From Dehalococcoidia bacterium (GTDB lineage: Bacteria > Chloroflexota > Dehalococcoidia > JACVQG01 > JAHKAY01), in contig JASLXN010000015.1 of the NCBI GenBank assembly GCA_030740315.1, forward strand, positions 1 to 16,510: a stretch of 16,510 bases of DNA, read 5' to 3'. The first letter of the stretch is position 1; every line of letters starts with the position of its first letter. The position numbers and the translations under genes are program-made. The notes below the pieces were generated by a model. That model was not told the DNA's origin, did no database searches, and saw only the letters and a list, made by a program, of their open reading frames with translations. Shown here piece by piece: positions 14,081 through 16,510 of this stretch.

Positions 14081-14230
14081 GTTCGACAGGCTCTCCGTAG
14101 GAGTCCGGTCCGAACGAAGTATCGGACTCTCTGAAGAAGTCCGGAGTCCTTCGGACCGCAAGGCGGAGAATCCTTCAGACACCATGGCGGCTATGAGACC
14201 GCCGCCCTGAGCCAGTCCGAAGGGCGAGAG
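14081..14230. repeat. palindromic intergenic repeat element (REP/MITE-like)
   Basis: The 231-base gap 14003-14233 contains no gene. GACAGGCTC (14085-14093) and GAGCCAGTC (14209-14217) are imperfect inverted ends (8 of 9). Inside, GGTCCGAA (14107-14114) and TTCGGACC (14150-14157) are perfect inverted arms enclosing a second pair, GGACTC (14124-14129) and GAGTCC (14144-14149), and GGCGG/CCGCC form another hairpin (14186-14203). ACCATGGCGG at 14181-14190 recurs at 10733-10742. No transposase is present. Confidence 0.55.
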
Positions 14231-14233
14231 GTC

Positions 14234-15589
14234 TCATCCGGACTCATCTGGTAGCTCCGTCCCGGGCTTCTTCTCCCGCCACCATTGTTTGAGGCGCTGC
14301 GCTATCTCCTTCTCATAGCCCTGCTCCGCCGGGTAGTAAAAGCGCCGGCCCTGGAGCGATTGGGGCAGAAAGTCCATATTCACGAAATGGCCCTCAAAAT
14401 CATGGGCGTACTTGTATCCTTTGCCGTATCCCTTCTGCTTCATCAGGCCGGTCACCGGGTTACGCAGGTGCAGGGGCACCGGCTGGTGTCGGCTCTTCCT
14501 CACCTCCTCCCGGGCACGGTTGAGGGCGGCGTAAGCAGTGTTGCTCTTGGGAGCGGTGGCCAGGTAAACGGTGGCTTCGGCCAGGGGGATGGCCCCTTCT
14601 GGCATGCCGACGAAGTGCACCGCCTGGTAGGCGGCCACCGCCATCGGCAGCCCCTGGGGTTCGGCCAGCCCGATGTCCTCCGCCGCCAGGATTACCAGTC
14701 TGCGGGCGATGAACAGGGGATCCTCCCCGGCCTCTATCATGCGGGTCAACCAGTATACTGCGGCATCAGGGTCCGAGCCCCGGACGGACTTGATAAAGGC
14801 GGAGATGGTGTCATAGTGCTGGTCGCCCGCCTTATCGTAGAGCAAGGCCGGCTTCTGTACGGCATCAACAATAGTGTCCAGGGGGATATGCCGCACCCCA
14901 TCGGGGCCGGGAGGCGTTGCGGTAGCGGCCAGCTCCAGGGTGTTGAGGGCCACCCGGGCGTCGCCTCCCGCCATCTCCACCAGGAAGTCCATGGCCTCTC
15001 CGGCCATCTCCACCTTCAGCCCCCGCAGCCCCCTCTCCGAATCCTTGAGCGCCCACTCCACGATGCTGCTGACCTCCTCCCGTGTCAGAGGCTCCAGCGA
15101 GAACACCCGGCTGCGGGAGAGCAGCGGGGAGACCACCTCAAACGAAGGGTTCTCGGTGGTGGCCCCGATGAAGGTCACCACCCCCTCCTCCACATGGGGC
15201 AGGATGACATCCTGCTGTGCCTTGTTGAACCGATGGATTTCATCCACAAAGAGGATGGTGCGCCTGCTGTACATGGCGCGGCGTTGGCGGGCCTCCTCCA
15301 CTATGCGGCGGAGGTCGGCCACGCCGGCGGTTACGGCGCTGACAGGCTCAAAGTGGGAGCGGGTAAGGGAGGAGATGAGAAAAGCCAGGGTGGTCTTGCC
15401 GCTGCCCGGAGGCCCCCACAGCACCATGGATGGCACCTGGTCAGCCTCAATGGCTTTGCGTAGCACCCTTTCCGGTGCCACCAGATGCGCCTGGCCCACG
15501 AACTCATCGAAGCTCCTGGGGCGCATGCGGGCGGCCAAGGGGGCCTCCCTGGCGGTCTGCTCACGGCGCTGCTGCTCAAACAGGTCCAC
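14234..15589 (-). CDS. rarA: replication-associated recombination protein A (MgsA/RarA AAA+ ATPase)
   Basis: RarA is a clamp-loader-like AAA+ ATPase that acts at stalled replication forks in the cytoplasm. The product starts VDLFEQQ...APLAARMRPRSFDEFVGQ, the usual RarA opening. It then has Walker A GPPGSGKT (59-66), Walker B ILFVDEIHRFNKAQQD, the sensor-1 segment GATTENPSFEV, and the conserved late region with GSDPDAA, YWLTRMIEAGEDP and KGYKYAHD. I chose the GTG at 15589 (451 residues) over the GTG four codons upstream (15601): GGAGG lies 5 bases before it, it matches the family start, and the likely transcription start falls near 15601. It stands behind its own promoter just after the crotonase gene, with no other recombination gene nearby. 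Confidence 0.95.
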   Translation of the reverse strand: MDLFEQQRREQTAREAPLAARMRPRSFDEFVGQAHLVAPERVLRKAIEADQVPSMVLWGPPGSGKTTLAFLISSLTRSHFEPVSAVTAGVADLRRIVEEARQRRAMYSRRTILFVDEIHRFNKAQQDVILPHVEEGVVTFIGATTENPSFEVVSPLLSRSRVFSLEPLTREEVSSIVEWALKDSERGLRGLKVEMAGEAMDFLVEMAGGDARVALNTLELAATATPPGPDGVRHIPLDTIVDAVQKPALLYDKAGDQHYDTISAFIKSVRGSDPDAAVYWLTRMIEAGEDPLFIARRLVILAAEDIGLAEPQGLPMAVAAYQAVHFVGMPEGAIPLAEATVYLATAPKSNTAYAALNRAREEVRKSRHQPVPLHLRNPVTGLMKQKGYGKGYKYAHDFEGHFVNMDFLPQSLQGRRFYYPAEQGYEKEIAQRLKQWWREKKPGTELPDESG

Positions 15590-15607
15590 CGGAACCTCCA
15601 CGCAACC

Positions 15608-15636
15608 ATTGTAGCACGCAGGCCCCGGGTAATCAG
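15608..15636 (-). promoter_or_regulatory. extended -10 promoter for rarA
   Basis: On the minus strand, CTGATT (15631-15636) lies 17 bases from TACAAT (15608-15613), which is preceded by TGC (extended -10). The -35 box overlaps the crotonase stop codon. Transcription starting near 15601 leaves a leader of about 12 bases with GGAGG. Confidence 0.5.
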
Positions 15637-16415
15637 GACAGGGCCGTGGGGCGGGGTGGCTGCGGCCTCTGGCCGGTGATGAAGCGCTCCAGTCCGTCCG
15701 ACATATCGGGGTCAGTCAGGCTGCCCCGATGAAGCCGCTTCTCCAGTTCCAGCCCCTCGGATAGCGACAAAGACAGTCCCTGGTATGCGCAGAGCCGGTC
15801 TGTGCGCAAGCTGGCCTGGGGATAGGCGGACATGACGGCGGCCAGCTCCAGTGCGCGGCCCAGGGCCTGCCCCTGGGGCACCACCTCCTGCACCAGCCCC
15901 ATGCTGAGGGCTTGGGAGGCATCTATCTGTACGCCGGTCTCAATCAGGTAGAGGGCGTTGCCCAGGCCCACTATCCGGGGTAGACGCTGGGTGCCACCGT
16001 CTATCAGCGGCACACCCCAGCGGCGGTTGAGGACCCCGAAGGTGCCGGTGCTGTCGGCTATGCGGAAATCGCACCAGCAGGCCAGCTCCAGGCCACCGGC
16101 CAGACAGTAGCCGTTTATGGCGGCGATGACGGGTTTGGGCAGGTCAGTGATACGGCTGACACCCATGGGGCCTGTTGCCTCGGCCCCGGGGCGTTGTAGC
16201 AGGCCGTCAAGGGCCTTGAGGTCGGCACCGGCGCAGAAGGACAGGTCTCCGGCGCCGATGATGATGAGCGCATCCAGGTATTCGTCCCGGCGGAACTCGT
16301 CCACCGCTTTCAGCAGCAACCCCGCCGTTTCACCGTCCACGGCGTTGCGCACCTGGGGACGGTTGATGGTTACAATGAAGCTACGGCCTCTGACTTCGGT
16401 GACCACTTTGCTCAC
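15633..16415 (-). CDS. crotonase-superfamily protein (enoyl-CoA hydratase/isomerase-like) lacking one catalytic Glu
   Basis: The 260-residue protein has the crotonase signatures: an acyl-CoA oxyanion-hole segment SFCAGADLKAL (59-69) and INGYCLAGGLELACWCDFRIA (100-120), with Glu110 equal to the first catalytic Glu of rat enoyl-CoA hydratase (Glu144). The second Glu (rat Glu164, in FG.PE) is Asn130 here (FGVLNRRWGVPL), and an Asp (Asp139) appears in PLIDGGTQRLP. A (C/N)RRWGVPL(I/V)DGGT version occurs, as I recall, in a crotonase subgroup common in actinobacteria, whose reaction is uncertain. It may be an isomerase, hydrolase or other crotonase rather than a standard hydratase. The start is GTG at 16415 with GGAGG about 7 bases upstream. 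It probably works on acyl-CoAs supplied by a ligase or CoA-transferase such as those in this window. Confidence 0.88.
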   Translation of the reverse strand: MSKVVTEVRGRSFIVTINRPQVRNAVDGETAGLLLKAVDEFRRDEYLDALIIIGAGDLSFCAGADLKALDGLLQRPGAEATGPMGVSRITDLPKPVIAAINGYCLAGGLELACWCDFRIADSTGTFGVLNRRWGVPLIDGGTQRLPRIVGLGNALYLIETGVQIDASQALSMGLVQEVVPQGQALGRALELAAVMSAYPQASLRTDRLCAYQGLSLSLSEGLELEKRLHRGSLTDPDMSDGLERFITGQRPQPPRPTALS

Positions 16416-16465
16416 GGTTCCTCCTCCACCGGGCAGGACTGCTGCCCAGTGGTGTACTTGCCCAC

Positions 16466-16494
16466 ATTATATGGCCTGTAGGCCTCGGCAGGAA
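16466..16494 (-). promoter_or_regulatory. promoter for the crotonase gene
   Basis: On the minus strand, a perfect TATAAT (16466-16471) is preceded at 17 bases by a weak TTCCTG (16489-16494). The leader contains a hairpin, GGGCAG and CTGCCC around 5 bases (16431-16447), just before the ribosome-binding site. Confidence 0.5.
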
Positions 16495-16510
16495 GGGTGA
16501 ACCTAACTGA

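Noticed and set aside
13731..14210. 159-codon plus-strand frame across the SDR start and the repeat element
   Set aside because: It is antisense to SDR coding sequence and its end translates the palindromic repeat; no start signal or motif.
14285..15463. 392-codon open frame on the plus strand opposite rarA
   Set aside because: It is the antisense of an undoubted rarA gene in GC-rich sequence, His/Gly/Gln-rich in composition and without family motifs.

Overview
The window looks like a piece of chromosome from a free-living bacterium of about 58-60% GC (estimated by eye). Many genes start with GTG or TTG. A short-form HisG partnered by HisZ, several family III (CaiB/BaiF) CoA-transferases, a UPF0173 hydrolase and short GC-rich palindromic intergenic repeats together suggest an uncultured Chloroflexota of the Dehalococcoidia type. 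That placement is an inference from gene content. No rRNA, tRNA, CRISPR array, integrase or insertion sequence was seen.

Positions 1-2695 (minus strand) hold a histidine-biosynthesis unit. hisZ overlaps hisG, and after a 10-base gap follows the start of a gene that runs off the left edge. The hisG product is two HisG catalytic domains fused in tandem, and each half has lost a different part of the active-site signature. Positions 2696-2853 are a divergent promoter region with a perfect palindrome. It drives hisZ leftward and an AMP-forming acyl-CoA synthetase rightward (2854-4407). Next come a UPF0173/UlaG-like metallo-hydrolase (4608-5309) and an MFS exporter (5329-6555), 19 bases apart.

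Positions 6904-8746 (minus) hold a gene resembling L-2-amino-thiazoline-4-carboxylate hydrolases and, upstream of it, a GalT-like nucleotidylyltransferase. The GalT-like gene is interrupted by an in-frame TGA and a one-base frameshift near its 3' end. The TGA lies inside the stem of a long, nearly perfect hairpin.

Positions 8946-13357 (plus) hold a catabolic-type acetolactate synthase-like TPP enzyme and, behind a separate promoter, two adjacent family III CoA-transferase genes. By alignment only the second keeps the catalytic aspartate, so the pair may form one heteromeric enzyme. A terminator hairpin ends this unit.

Positions 13412-16415 (minus) hold a chimeric reading frame (short-chain dehydrogenase truncated at its YxxxK motif and joined to the tail of a third CoA-transferase), a palindromic repeat element, rarA and a crotonase-family gene. 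Acyl-CoA synthetase, CoA-transferases, crotonase and dehydrogenase remnant point to acyl-CoA/organic acid catabolism, interspersed with housekeeping genes (hisZG, rarA). The most unusual items are the tandem HisG, the interrupted GalT-like gene with its hairpin, the SDR/CoA-transferase chimera, and the asymmetric CoA-transferase pair.
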